DNA from: Actinacidiphila guanduensis
Lineage (GTDB): Bacteria; Actinomycetota; Actinomycetes; Streptomycetales; Streptomycetaceae
DNA: 64,000 nucleotides
Direction of reading: 5' to 3'
Assembly (NCBI RefSeq): GCF_900103985.1
Contig: NZ_FNIE01000005.1
Coordinates: 124,001-188,000, forward strand
Shown: positions 7,316-16,400 of the stretch, piece by piece
Layout of the letters: each line of letters begins with the position of its first letter
Position numbering within the stretch: position 1 is the first letter of the stretch
Made by a program: the position numbers and the translations under genes
Notes under the pieces: model-generated
The model's database searches: none
What the model saw: the letters and a program-made list of their open reading frames with translations, nothing else
What the model was told of the DNA's origin: nothing

Positions 7316-8128
7316 CTAGTCCCGCAGCTCCAGCGAGCAGCACTTCACGCTGCCGCCCGCCTTGTGGAGTTCGGACATGTCGAGCGGGACGGGGGTGAAG
7401 CCGCGGGCCCGCAGGGGCGCGAGCAGGCCGGTGGCGGCCCGGGGGAGCAGGACGTTGGCGCCGTCGCTGACCGCGTTGAGGCCGAAGGCCACCGCGTCCT
7501 CCTCGGTGGCCAGCAGCGCCTGCGGGAAGAGCCGTTCCAGCACCGCGCGGCTGCCGGGCGAGAAGGCGCCGGGGTAGTACATGACCTCGTCGGCGGTGTC
7601 GTCCAGGACGGCCAGCGCGGTGTCCAGGTGGTAGAAGCGCGGGTCGGTCAGCTCCAGGCTGATCACCGGCCGGCGGAAGAACTCCTGCGCCTCGTCGTGG
7701 CCCAGCGGGCTGCTGCGGAAGCCCTGCCCGGCGAGTATCCAGGACGAGGTGACCACGAAGTCCCCCTCGCCCTCGTTCACGTGCTCCGGCTCGCGTATCT
7801 CGGCGTACCCCCGCGCGCGGAACCACGCCAGGTGCGCCGGGGCCTCCGCGGCCCGCTCGGGGTTGGCGAACCGGGCGCCCAGCACTCGGCCGTCGATGAC
7901 GGTGGCTCCGTTCGCCGCGAACACCATGTCGGGCAGCCCCGGCAGCGCGTCGAGCACCTCGACGGTGTGGCCGAGGCCGCGGTAGCGCTCGCGCAGGTCC
8001 TCCCACTGGAACAGGGCCAGCGCGGGGTCCACGGGCTTGCTGGGGTCCATCCAGGGGTTGATGGAGTACGTGATCCGGTAGTGCGCCGGTGGGCACATCA
8101 GGAACCGGCGGGTTCTGGCAGTGCGCAA
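7316..8128 (-). CDS. ddaH: Dimethylarginine dimethylaminohydrolase / amidinotransferase-fold enzyme
   Basis: A 270-residue enzyme of the guanidino-group-modifying superfamily, predicted to hydrolyse N-omega-methylated arginines to citrulline. Candidate catalytic residues are His167 in FYHLDTAL, the acidic E-G-E-G-D-F segment (119-124), and a nucleophilic Cys at 263 or 264 in GGSVKCCSLELRD at the extreme C-terminus. The N-terminal F-L-M-C-P-P and P-W-M-D segments are typical. The TTG start at 8128 is chosen because GAGGAG lies six bases upstream. In other Streptomyces this gene is often beside ornithine aminotransferase, which is absent here, so arginine or ornithine turnover is an inference only. 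Confidence 0.82.
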   Translation of the reverse strand: MRTARTRRFLMCPPAHYRITYSINPWMDPSKPVDPALALFQWEDLRERYRGLGHTVEVLDALPGLPDMVFAANGATVIDGRVLGARFANPERAAEAPAHLAWFRARGYAEIREPEHVNEGEGDFVVTSSWILAGQGFRSSPLGHDEAQEFFRRPVISLELTDPRFYHLDTALAVLDDTADEVMYYPGAFSPGSRAVLERLFPQALLATEEDAVAFGLNAVSDGANVLLPRAATGLLAPLRARGFTPVPLDMSELHKAGGSVKCCSLELRD

Positions 8129-8320
8129 TGAGGGCTCCTCGGGGGTGTGAGCAAGCCGTGCGGGCCCCCGGGGTGCGGGGGTGGACTCATTGTGGCGGCA
8201 CCTTCCGCCCGGCGGGCCGGTTGTGCCGCAGTCGGTGGCGGCGCAGCCCCCCGGGGGCGGAAAGGCCCGGCACGCGCGTACCGTGTAGGGCGACGGGCCC
8301 GGGGCGAGGGAAGGAGCTCG

Positions 8321-9067
8321 ATGGCAGGCATGAACAAGGTGTCCGGCTGGCTGCGACGCCGTACGGACAGCGCATCAGGTCCTGCCCGCCCCACCCGAGC
8401 CGCCCGCGGCCGCCGCGACGCCCTGCCCGACCCGCGCCGCGACGAGCTGACCCGCGCCGCCGCCAAGGCCGGCTTCCCGGTGGCGCCCGCCGCGCACCCC
8501 GACGGCTTCGGCTGTTCCTGCGAGCGGATCGGCTGTCCCATCCCGGGCCTGCACCCGATCTCGCTCGCCTGGCAGACCCAGGCCACCACCGACCCGCAGC
8601 AGGTGGACCACTGGCTGCGCACCCACCCGCTGGCCAACTTCGTCACCGCCACCGGCCGCGACCACGACGTGCTCGACGTGCCCGCCGAGGCCGGCCACGT
8701 CGCGCTCGAACGGCTCGGCGCCGACTCGGCCACCCTCGGCCCGGTCGCCGCCTCCGGCGAGGAGCGGCTGCTGTTCTTCACCGCCACCCGCGGCACCCCC
8801 GCCGACGAGGACGAGTGGTGGCCCTGCGAACTCGACTGCCACCCCGAGACGGCCGACGAGCACCCCGGCATCCGCTGGCACTGCCGCGGCAGTTACGTGC
8901 TGCTGCCCCCCGCCCGGCTGCCCTCGGGCCACGTCGTGCGGTGGCTGCCCGGACTCGGCCCCGACCTGCCGCTGCCCGACCCGCTGCCGGTGCTGGACAT
9001 CCTCACCGACGCCTGCGCCCAGTTCGGCTACGAGCCGGAGGCCGAGCCGGTCGCCTGGGGCCGCTGA
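8321..9067 (+). CDS. Bifunctional primase/polymerase (prim-pol) N-terminal-domain protein
   Basis: A 248-residue protein with an AAGGAG ribosome binding site before the ATG at 8321. After a basic, low-complexity N-terminus (about 45 residues) the sequence follows the prim-pol-like AEP domain: F-P-V-x-P, a Cys-containing loop (CSCERIGCPIPGLHP), a W-x-x-x-H-P-L-A-N-F-V-T-A-T-G-R segment, and R-W-H-C-R-G-S-Y-V-L-L-P-P. The usual D-L-D metal site is replaced by D-H-D-V-L-D-V-P, so catalytic competence is doubtful. Chromosomal copies of this kind are common in Streptomyces; no helicase or replicon genes are nearby to suggest a plasmid origin. Confidence 0.7.
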   Translation: MAGMNKVSGWLRRRTDSASGPARPTRAARGRRDALPDPRRDELTRAAAKAGFPVAPAAHPDGFGCSCERIGCPIPGLHPISLAWQTQATTDPQQVDHWLRTHPLANFVTATGRDHDVLDVPAEAGHVALERLGADSATLGPVAASGEERLLFFTATRGTPADEDEWWPCELDCHPETADEHPGIRWHCRGSYVLLPPARLPSGHVVRWLPGLGPDLPLPDPLPVLDILTDACAQFGYEPEAEPVAWGR

Positions 9068-9118
9068 GCCCCGTACCGCCCGGGCCGCGCGCCCACGGCC
9101 CCAAGAACGGCCGCCGGT

Positions 9119-10090
9119 TCAGGCGCCCGTGGCCGAGACCAGCCCGACCAGCCGGCTGAGGAACTCCACCTGCCCGCCCGCGGACTTCGCCGGCACCCGC
9201 ACCATGCTCTGCGCCACGTGCGACAGCGTGATCGACGTCTTCGGGGTGCCCGAGGTCAGCGCCTGCGTGTCCTTGTCGAGGTTGAGCCGGTAGCCCGCCC
9301 GGAAGGTGGAGCGGGACTGGTGCCGTGAGGCGAAGAAGACCATCGCGCCGCCGTCCTTGGTGCGCAGCGCCACCGGCGCGAAGTCGCCCGCCGTGTCGGC
9401 CTGGTCGGCGTACTGCGTCACCGTGTTGGCGCTCTTGGCGTTCTGCTGGTGGTCCGCCCGCACCCCGGTGGTGGCAGGGCCCGGGGCGAACGGTGTGCCG
9501 GAGGTGTCGCCGGCGTCCAGGTACCGGGCGTACTGGCTGCTCAACTGCCCCGGCTGCACAAGGAGGTCGGTGCCCGCGAGCGGCACCGCCCGGGCGTAGC
9601 CGTCCTTGTCCACCAGGAAGTCCGGCAGCGCGCCGGGCGCGGCGGTGGCGAGGAAGTCCGCCTTCCACGGGTCGGTCGGCGAACTGCGGCGGAAGGCCAG
9701 CAGCCAGCGGGCGTCGCCGTTGCGGTTGGTCTTCGTCTCGGCGAGGAAGAACTTCGGCCAGCCGCGCTGCTTCGGTATCACATACGTGGTGTCGGAGAAG
9801 ACCAGCGGGGTGAAGTCCGGGTTCCCCTGGGGGCTGTTGACGTGCCGCGCGCGCACCCCGGCCTGGTCGATCGCGCCCAGCGGGCCGGCCTCGATGGAGG
9901 CGACGGCCTGCTCGTCGTACGCCTTGGTGGCCTTGTTGTTCTGCGCGGCGAAGTGCGCGAGTACTTGGGCGGCCTGGGCGCGCGTCGCGGACGGGATCAG
10001 CGCGCGCTCGCCGTGCACGGTCATGCAGCCGGCGAGCGGCACGGTCAGCGCGAGGGCGGCGGCCGCGAGGCCCAACCTGCGGCGGGACAT
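9119..10090 (-). CDS. Secreted lipoprotein of unknown function
   Basis: A 323-residue protein with a basic start (MSRRRLG), a hydrophobic signal and the lipobox LAGC, giving a lipidated Cys near residue 22. The mature part has no motif I recognise; it is rich in polar beta-strand-like segments (for example a TYVIPKQRGWPKFF stretch and an R-T-K-D-G-G-A-M-V-F-F core). Similar lipoproteins are widespread in Streptomyces without known role. The ATG at 10090 was preferred over an upstream GTG/ATG because the signal peptide then has normal length. It runs convergent with the primase-like gene, with only 51 bp between stops. Confidence 0.75.
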   Translation of the reverse strand: MSRRRLGLAAAALALTVPLAGCMTVHGERALIPSATRAQAAQVLAHFAAQNNKATKAYDEQAVASIEAGPLGAIDQAGVRARHVNSPQGNPDFTPLVFSDTTYVIPKQRGWPKFFLAETKTNRNGDARWLLAFRRSSPTDPWKADFLATAAPGALPDFLVDKDGYARAVPLAGTDLLVQPGQLSSQYARYLDAGDTSGTPFAPGPATTGVRADHQQNAKSANTVTQYADQADTAGDFAPVALRTKDGGAMVFFASRHQSRSTFRAGYRLNLDKDTQALTSGTPKTSITLSHVAQSMVRVPAKSAGGQVEFLSRLVGLVSATGA

Positions 10091-10155
10091 GGCGCGTCGG
10101 CTCTCCTTGCCTACCGGCAATCCGATGGGGTCGCGGCAACCCTACCGGGCCCGCG

Positions 10156-11013
10156 TCAGGGGAGCGTGAGGACCTCGGCACCGTCCGCGGTGACCACCAG
10201 GGTGTGCTCGAACTGGGCGGTGCGCCTGCGGTCCTTGGTGACGACCGTCCAGCCGTCGTCCCAGATGTCGTACTCGTAGGTGCCCAGCGTCAGCATCGGC
10301 TCGATGGTGAACGTCATCCCCGGCCGCATCACGGTCGTCGCACGCGGGTCGTCGTAGTGCGGGATCACCAGGCCCGAGTGGAAGGAGGTGTTGATGCCGT
10401 GGCCGGTGAAATCCCGCACCACGCCGTAGCCGAAGCGCTTGGCGTACGACTCGATGACCCGGCCGATGACGTTGATCTGCCGCCCCGGGCGGACCGCCTT
10501 GATGGCGCGGTCCAGCGACTCGCGGGTGCGCTCCACCAGCAGCCGCGACTCCTCGGCGACGTCACCGACGAGGTAGGTGGCGTTGCAGTCGCCGTGCACG
10601 CCGTGGATGAAGGCGGTCACGTCGAGGTTCACGATGTCGCCGTCGCGCAGCACCGTGGAGTCCGGGATGCCGTGGCAGATCACCTCGTTGACCGAGGTGC
10701 AGATCGACTTGGGGAAGCCGCGGTAGCCGAGGTCGGACGGGTAGGCGCCCTGCTCGACCATGAAGTCGTGGGCGATGCGGTCGAGTTCGTCTGTGGTGAC
10801 GCCCGGCGCCACGGCCGCGGCCGCGGCCTCCATCGCCTGCGCGGCGATCCGCGAGGCCACCCGCATCCGGTCGATGGTGTCCGCGTCCTGCACCTCGGGC
10901 CCGGTGTACTTCGCGGGACCCGGTTTCCCGACGTACTCCGGCCGCGGGATCGAGGCGGGGACGTGCCGGGCAGGAGAGAGGGTGCCGGGGACGAGCAGCG
11001 ACTGACCAGACAT
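10156..11013 (-). CDS. map: Type I methionine aminopeptidase
   Basis: A 285-residue dinuclear metalloprotease that removes the initiator methionine from nascent proteins. All five metal ligands are present: Asp131 (NLDVTAF), Asp142 (HGDCNATY), His205 (GHGINT), Glu238 (TIEPM) and Glu269 (QFEHT), and His114 of the CHGIPD substrate pocket is conserved. The N-terminal extension (about 40 residues, P-G-x-L-S-P-x-R-x-V-P) is the SH3-binding-like tail usual in actinobacterial MetAP1c enzymes. The ATG at 11013 matches that family start. It is likely monocistronic; the small gene upstream is divergent. Confidence 0.93.
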   Translation of the reverse strand: MSGQSLLVPGTLSPARHVPASIPRPEYVGKPGPAKYTGPEVQDADTIDRMRVASRIAAQAMEAAAAAVAPGVTTDELDRIAHDFMVEQGAYPSDLGYRGFPKSICTSVNEVICHGIPDSTVLRDGDIVNLDVTAFIHGVHGDCNATYLVGDVAEESRLLVERTRESLDRAIKAVRPGRQINVIGRVIESYAKRFGYGVVRDFTGHGINTSFHSGLVIPHYDDPRATTVMRPGMTFTIEPMLTLGTYEYDIWDDGWTVVTKDRRRTAQFEHTLVVTADGAEVLTLP

Positions 11014-11086
11014 GCCGACGAGTGTATCGGCGCGGCATCGGGCACGATGGAAGTGCGCCTCCGGGCGGACGACGAGGGAGGACGTC

Positions 11087-11281
11087 ATGGGGTTCCATAT
11101 GGCGAGGCGGCCGGCCGGGAAGCCGGGGGAGTGGTTCTACTGCCTCAAGCACCAGCGGGTCGAGGAAGGCCCCGACTGCCCCGCGAAGGACCGCTTCGGC
11201 CCCTACCCGACCAAGGCGGAGGCGGAGCACGCGATGGAGCGGGTGGCCGAGCGCAATGACGAGTGGGACTCGCGCGAGTGA
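11087..11281 (+). CDS. Small conserved protein of unknown function
   Basis: A 64-residue soluble protein with a good GAGGGAGG ribosome binding site ahead of ATG 11087. It contains two cysteines (FYCLKH, DCPAKD) spaced like a small zinc site, then a [15 protein letters not shown] helix and an acidic end. The pattern resembles conserved short Streptomyces proteins, but I do not recognise a function. It is divergent from the methionine aminopeptidase gene, sharing a 73-bp promoter region. Confidence 0.65.
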   Translation: MGFHMARRPAGKPGEWFYCLKHQRVEEGPDCPAKDRFGPYPTKAEAEHAMERVAERNDEWDSRE

Positions 11282-11416
11282 CGGCTGCCGCCGTCGGCGT
11301 TCCCGTCCCGTCGCCGGACCCAGGCCGGGAAACTGCGCGACAAGTCACCCACCGGCCGGTGCCGCGGGACGAGACGCGGACCCCCGCGGCGGGGAGCCGT
11401 ACGGCAGGATGGCGGC

Positions 11417-12118
11417 ATGAACGCTGAGGATGGGAAGAAGCCCGCCCGGAAGGACCCCTGGGACCTGCCGGACATCGGTGAGCTGGTGGTCGGGGTGCTC
11501 GGGGGGACCGGGGACCAGGGGCGCGGACTGGCGTACCGGCTGGCGCGGGCCGGGCAGAAGGTGGTCATCGGCTCCCGCAGCGCGGAGCGCGCGCAGGCCG
11601 CGGCCCAGGAGCTGGGCGCCGGCGTGGAAGGCGCGGAGAACGAGGAGTGCGCCCGCCGCAGCGACGTGGTGATCGTGGCCGTCCCGTGGGAGGGCCACGG
11701 CAAGACGCTGGAGGGCCTGCGCGAGGCGCTCGCCGGCAAGCTCGTCGTCGACTGCGTCAACCCGCTCGGTTTCGACAAGCAGGGCGCCTACGCGCTGACC
11801 CCCGAGGAGGGCAGCGCCGCCCAGCAGGCCGCCGCGCTGCTCCCCGAGTCCCGGGTCACCGCCGCCTTCCACCACCTGTCGGCCGTGCTGTTGCAGGACC
11901 CGGCTGTCGAGGAGATCGACACGGACGTGATGGTGCTCGGCGACTCCCGCGCGGACACCGACGTGGTCCAGGCGCTGGCCGCCCGTATCCCCGGCATGCG
12001 CGGGGTCTACGCGGGCCGGCTGCGCAACGCCCACCAGGTGGAGTCGCTGGTGGCGAACCTGATCTCGGTGAACCGCCGCTACAAGGCCCACGCGGGCCTG
12101 CGCGTCACCGACGTGTGA
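11417..12118 (+). CDS. npdG: NADPH-dependent F420 reductase
   Basis: A 233-residue oxidoreductase that exchanges hydride between NADPH and cofactor F420. The N-terminal Rossmann motif VGVLGGTGDQGRGLAYRLA (about residues 25-43) is followed by V-V-I-G-S-R-S-A-E-R, where Ser/Arg favour the 2'-phosphate of NADP. Further family elements are V-I-V-A-V-P-W-E-G-H, D-C-V-N-P-L-G-F and the C-terminal R-N-A-H-Q-V-E-S-L. Length matches the family. No F420-dependent partner is adjacent; F420 enzymes are dispersed in Streptomyces genomes. Confidence 0.88.
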   Translation: MNAEDGKKPARKDPWDLPDIGELVVGVLGGTGDQGRGLAYRLARAGQKVVIGSRSAERAQAAAQELGAGVEGAENEECARRSDVVIVAVPWEGHGKTLEGLREALAGKLVVDCVNPLGFDKQGAYALTPEEGSAAQQAAALLPESRVTAAFHHLSAVLLQDPAVEEIDTDVMVLGDSRADTDVVQALAARIPGMRGVYAGRLRNAHQVESLVANLISVNRRYKAHAGLRVTDV

Positions 12119-12227
12119 CCCTGCGTGACGGGCCGCTCCGCCGTGCGCCCGGGCCGCGGGGACGGCGGGCGGCCCATGGGGGAGAATGAGCGGGCCCGCG
12201 CGTATCACCGACAGGAAGCCGCCGCCG

Positions 12228-12407
12228 ATGTCCCGCCTGCCCGCCTACTGCCTCGTCCTGTTCGTGCTGGCCGTGGCCGCCGCCGCGGTCTCCTTCGCGA
12301 AGGGCAGCCTGCTGGGCATCGTCTGGCTGCTGCTGGCCGGCGTCACGAGCAACATGTGGTGGTACTACCGGCGCAAGGCCAAGGCGGTCAGTTCTTCCAG
12401 AACCTGA
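12228..12407 (+). CDS. Small two-helix membrane protein
   Basis: A 59-residue protein with two hydrophobic stretches (about 5-22 and 28-42) joined by S-F-A-K-G-S, and a basic tail after NMWWYYRRK. I chose ATG 12228, with AGGAAG about ten bases before it; an ATG at 12186 is possible but has a poorly spaced ribosome binding site. The 3' end overlaps the convergent protease gene by 20 bp. Function is unknown. Confidence 0.55.
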   Translation: MSRLPAYCLVLFVLAVAAAAVSFAKGSLLGIVWLLLAGVTSNMWWYYRRKAKAVSSSRT

Positions 12408-13173
12408 ACAGCTGGTAGCCGAAGTACGCGGCGTTGTCCGGCACGTGGAACCAGCCCATGATCGTGTACATCATCCGGAAGAAGCGGTCGTTGACCGACT
12501 GGATGTAGAGGATGCCGAAGACGGCCAGCAGGCCGAAGGGCGCGAAGGGCTCCACCTGCCGCCGGAGGCCGTACGACAGCCAGGGCTCCACCACGCCGTA
12601 GCCGTCCAGGCCCGGCACCGGCAGGAAGTTCACGATCGCCGCGGTGACCTGGAGCAGCGCGAGGAACGCGAAGGCGTCGGAGAACTCCACCGGCCAGCTG
12701 TCGGCCGCGCCGAGGGTGAAGGGCAGCATCAGCGCGAGGGCGAAGACGACGTTGGTCAGCGGGCCCGCCGCCGAGATCAGGCTGTGCCGGATCCGGCCCC
12801 GGATCCGGCCGCGCTCGACGTAGACGGCGCCGCCGGGCAGGCCGATGCCGCCCATGATCACGAAGAGCACGGGGAGCAGGACCGAGAGCACCGCGTTGGT
12901 GTACTTCAGCGGGTTGAGCGTGAGGTAGCCCTTGTCCTCGATGCTCAGGTCGCCGCTGTGCAGGGCGGTGCGGGCGTGCGCGTACTCGTGCAGGCAGAGC
13001 GAGAACAGCCAGCCGGAGACGACGAACAGGAAGATCGCGAAACCGCTGTCGGAGGCGTACCGGGTCCAGACGGCCCAGCCCGAGACCAGCATCACGGCGA
13101 CGATGCCGAGGAAGACGGGGCTGATCCGGCGGTTGTGGCTGCGCCGGCTCGCACGCAGCTGGGTCACGCTCAT
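12388..13173 (-). CDS. Site-2 protease family membrane metalloprotease
   Basis: A 261-residue multi-pass membrane protein of the S2P/M50 class, which cleaves substrates inside the membrane. The zinc motif HEYAH sits at about residues 62-66 in the second helix, and the distal zinc ligand lies in VPGLDGYG (about 188), the family's N/L-D-G element. Five to six hydrophobic helices are visible. The substrate could be an anti-sigma factor or another membrane regulator but nothing nearby points to one. The small membrane gene overlaps its end convergently. Confidence 0.82.
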   Translation of the reverse strand: MSVTQLRASRRSHNRRISPVFLGIVAVMLVSGWAVWTRYASDSGFAIFLFVVSGWLFSLCLHEYAHARTALHSGDLSIEDKGYLTLNPLKYTNAVLSVLLPVLFVIMGGIGLPGGAVYVERGRIRGRIRHSLISAAGPLTNVVFALALMLPFTLGAADSWPVEFSDAFAFLALLQVTAAIVNFLPVPGLDGYGVVEPWLSYGLRRQVEPFAPFGLLAVFGILYIQSVNDRFFRMMYTIMGWFHVPDNAAYFGYQLFRFWKN

Positions 13174-13230
13174 CTACGGGGCTCCTCGCGGTGCGGGGGT
13201 CGGGCAACAGCACCCGCCTGAACAGTAACG

Positions 13231-13270
13231 GGTGCGGTGGCTTTCTCACGGGTGCGGCGGCTTTCTCACG
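13231..13270. repeat. Tandem 20-bp direct repeat
   Basis: Two abutting copies of GGTGCGGYGGCTTTCTCACG, differing at one base (T/C at the eighth position), lie between the protease and the AfsR-like regulator. SARP/AfsR proteins bind direct repeats, so this may be a regulator site, but the 20-bp period is longer than the usual 11-bp heptamer spacing. Confidence 0.7.
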
Positions 13271-13387
13271 GCTGCAGCCGCGGACCGCGCGGCCCACTGG
13301 TGCGGTGCCGGGCTTCGCCAGCGGCCCGGAGGGGGCGCCCGGTCCGCGCCGGACCAGCCGCCGGTCCTGGGCTGCTCGTGCAGTTCC

Positions 13388-13418
13388 TCCCCCAGAGCTT
13401 CGCCTGGAGGTACCCCCA
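13388..13418. repeat. Dispersed hairpin-type repeat unit
   Basis: The unit begins TCCCCCAGAGCTTCGCC and ends GGAGGTACCCCCA. Its arms pair and it closely resembles the units nested in the transposon-like element at the right end of the window (63771-63951). Such small palindromic units are scattered in Streptomyces genomes. Confidence 0.6.
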
Positions 13419-13475
13419 GCGCCCCTTCGAGTCGCCCTTCGCACTCACGGCGGGCGACTCCGACACAATGGGCCC

Positions 13476-16400
13476 GTGCGGTACGTGATCCTCGGTCCTA
13501 CGCAGGCGGTACGCGACGACGGTGCGGTCGTCGCGCCCGCCGGCGGGCGGCTGCGCGCGCTGCTGACCGCGCTCGCGCTGCGGCCCGGCCGGGTGGTCGG
13601 CTCGGACGCGCTCATCGACGAGGTGTGGGACGGCGACCCGCCGGCCGACGCGAGCGGCGCGCTGCAGGCGCTCGTCGGGCGGCTGCGGCGCACCCTGGGG
13701 CACGCGGCCGTCGGCTCGGTGGAGGGCGGCTACCGGCTGGAGGCCGCCCGCGAGGACGTGGACCTCTTCCGGTTCGAGCGGCTCGCCGAGGAGGGCAGCC
13801 GGGCGCTGGCCGACGGCGACCCCGTCAAGGCCGCCGGGCTGCTCGGCGACGCCCTCGCGCTGTGGCGCGGCCCCGCCCTGGCCGACCTGCCCGACCGCGA
13901 CACCGCGGCCGTCCGCGCCGAGGCGCTGCGGCTGGCCGCCCAGCGGCAGTGGCTCACCGCCGAACTGGAACTGGGCCGGGCCGACCGCGTCCTGCCCGAG
14001 CTGGCCGCCCTCGCCGCCGCCCACCCACTGGACGAGCCGCTGCGCGCCCTGCACATCCGCGCCCTGCGGGCCGTCGGCCGCACCGCCGACGCGCTGACGG
14101 CGTACGAGGCCGTCCGCCGGGTGCTGGCCGAGGAGCTGGGCGCCGACCCGAGCCCCGAACTGCGCGCCCTGCACGCCGAACTGCTCGGCGCCGGCCCGGT
14201 GGGCGGCGACCCGGTCCCCGCCCCGGCCGCCGCGGCGGCGCCCGGGCCGGCCCCGTCCCGCCCGCAGCGCCGCGCGCCCGGCAACGCCCGCGCCCGGCTG
14301 ACCAGCTTCGTCGGCCGCGAGGCGGACCTCGCCGCCGTACGCGCCGACCTGGAGCGGGCCCGGCTGGTGACGATCACCGGCCCCGGCGGCACCGGCAAGA
14401 CCCGGCTGTCGCAGGAGGCCGGCGACCTGGCCGCGGCCAAGTGGGCGGACGGCGTCTGGTACGTCGAACTCGCCCCCGTCAGCGACCCGGCGACCGTCCC
14501 CGAGGCGGTGATCAGCTCGCTCGGCCTGCGCGAGACCCTGCTCCACTCCGGCAGCGCCGCCGAAGCCGCGCTCGCCGCCGAGACCAAGCCGAAGGACGCC
14601 ACCCGGCAGCTGGCCGCCTACTGCGCGAGCCGCAGCCTGCTGCTCGTCCTGGACAACTGCGAGCACGTCATCGACGCCGCCGCGGACCTGGCCGGCGAAC
14701 TGCTCGCCGAGTGCCCGGACCTGGCCGTGCTCGCCACCAGCCGCGAACCGCTCGGCGTACCGGGGGAGTTGGTGCGGCCGCTGGACCCGCTGCCGCAGTC
14801 GCCCGCGCTGCGGCTGCTCGCCGACCGCGGGGCCGCCGCCCGCCCGGACTTCTCGGTCGAGGAGGACCCGGCGGCCTGCGCCGAGCTGTGCCGGCGGCTG
14901 GACGGCCTGCCGCTGGCGATCGAACTGGCCGCGGCCCGGCTGCGCAGCCTGTCCCCGCGCCAGCTCGCCGACCGGCTGGACGACCGGTTCCGGCTGCTCA
15001 CCGGCGGCAGCCGCACCCTGCTGCCGCGCCAGCAGACGCTGCGCGCGGTCGTCGACTGGTCCTGGGACCTGCTCGAACCCGCCGAGCGGGTGCTGCTGCG
15101 CCGGCTCGCCGTCTTCCGCGGCGGCTGGACCCTCGAAGCGGTCGAGGCTGTCTGCGCCGACCCCGACCCGGCGGCCGGCGGCGAGGACCTGATAGACGCC
15201 CCCGACGCGGCCGCGCTGCTCGCCTCCCTCGTCGACAAGTCGCTCGTCCTGGCCGACGTCGGCCCCGACGGCGTGCGGCACCGCATGCTGGAGACGATCG
15301 CCGAGTACGCCGGCGAGCGGCTGTCGCAGTCCGGGGAGCGTGCGGCGGTCGAGGCGCGGCACATGGACTACTTCCGGGAGTTCGCCCGCACCACCGACCC
15401 GAAGCTGCGCGGCTCCGGCCAACTCCACTGGTTCGAGCGGCTGGAGCGCGAGCACGAGAACCTGCGGGCGGCGCTGCGCCGGGCGGTGGCCGCGGGCGAC
15501 GAGCAGCAGGCGCTCCAACTGGTGCTGGGCTGCGCCTGGTTCTGGGAGGTGCGCAACTACGTCTCGGAGCGCCGCAACTGGCCGGCCGCCGTGGCGGCGA
15601 TGGGCCCGGACCCCTTCGCGGACACCGAGGACGCACTGGAGCCCCTGGAGCGCGGCCCGTTGGAGGACCCGCCGCCGCTGACGCCCCTCCAACTGCGCGA
15701 GGCCCGCCGCTGGGTGCGGATGATCGAGGTCACCGCCCGGGAGGGCGAGGAGCAGTGGTTCGGCGACCCGTCGCTGCGCCGGCTGGGCGCGGCCGTCATC
15801 GACGCCTACCCGCCCCATCTCCCGCAGTCCGCCCGCCCGCCGGGCATCCTGCGCCCCTACGGGGCCTTCTTCACCGGCGACTTCGAGCAGCTGCGCCGCC
15901 TGGTGAACGAGACCGTGGAGGCGTGCCGCATCCACAACCGCCCCTGGGAGCTGGCCTTCTCGCTCCAGCTGCGGGCCAAGGTGAACAACGACCTGACCGA
16001 GTTCATCGGCGACTCGCTGCGCGACATCGGCGAGAGCCGCCGCCTGTTCCAGCAACTCGGCGACGAGTGGGGCACGGCCGAGACGCTCTCCGCCGAGGCC
16101 GAGGCGTCGATCAACAGCGGCCAGTGGGAGCACGCGGTGGACTGCTGCCGCCAGGGCATCGCCATGGCCCGCAAGATCGGCTCCCACCAGTACGTGCCCG
16201 TCCTCACCGTCCGGATGGGCGACGCGATGATAAACTCCGGCCGTGTCGAGGAGGGCGAGCGGCTGCTGCGCGAGGGGATCGAGGCGGCCGCCGGGATCGG
16301 CGCGGCCGCCGACGGGGCCGCGTTCTTCGGCCGGGTACTCCTCGCGGTGAACCTCGGCCGGCGCGACCGGCTGCCGGAGGCGCTCGCCCTGGTCGAGAAG

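Larger units (their letters stand above)
13174..13475. other. 302-bp divergent promoter region of protease and AfsR-like genes
   Basis: No gene is supported here, although a frame is open through it ahead of the regulator. It holds a tandem 20-bp repeat (13231-13270) and a hairpin-type dispersed repeat (13388-13418), both listed separately. No clear -10/-35 pair is visible for either gene. Confidence 0.5.

Noticed and set aside
8321..9067. Sign of an integrated plasmid or prophage from the primase-like gene
   Set aside because: No integrase, replication or structural genes and no attachment repeats surround it, and the metal site looks altered.
13191..13475. N-terminal extension of the AfsR-like regulator
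   Set aside because: The open frame covers the tandem repeat and hairpin unit and lacks family similarity; the winged-helix start fits the GTG at 13476.
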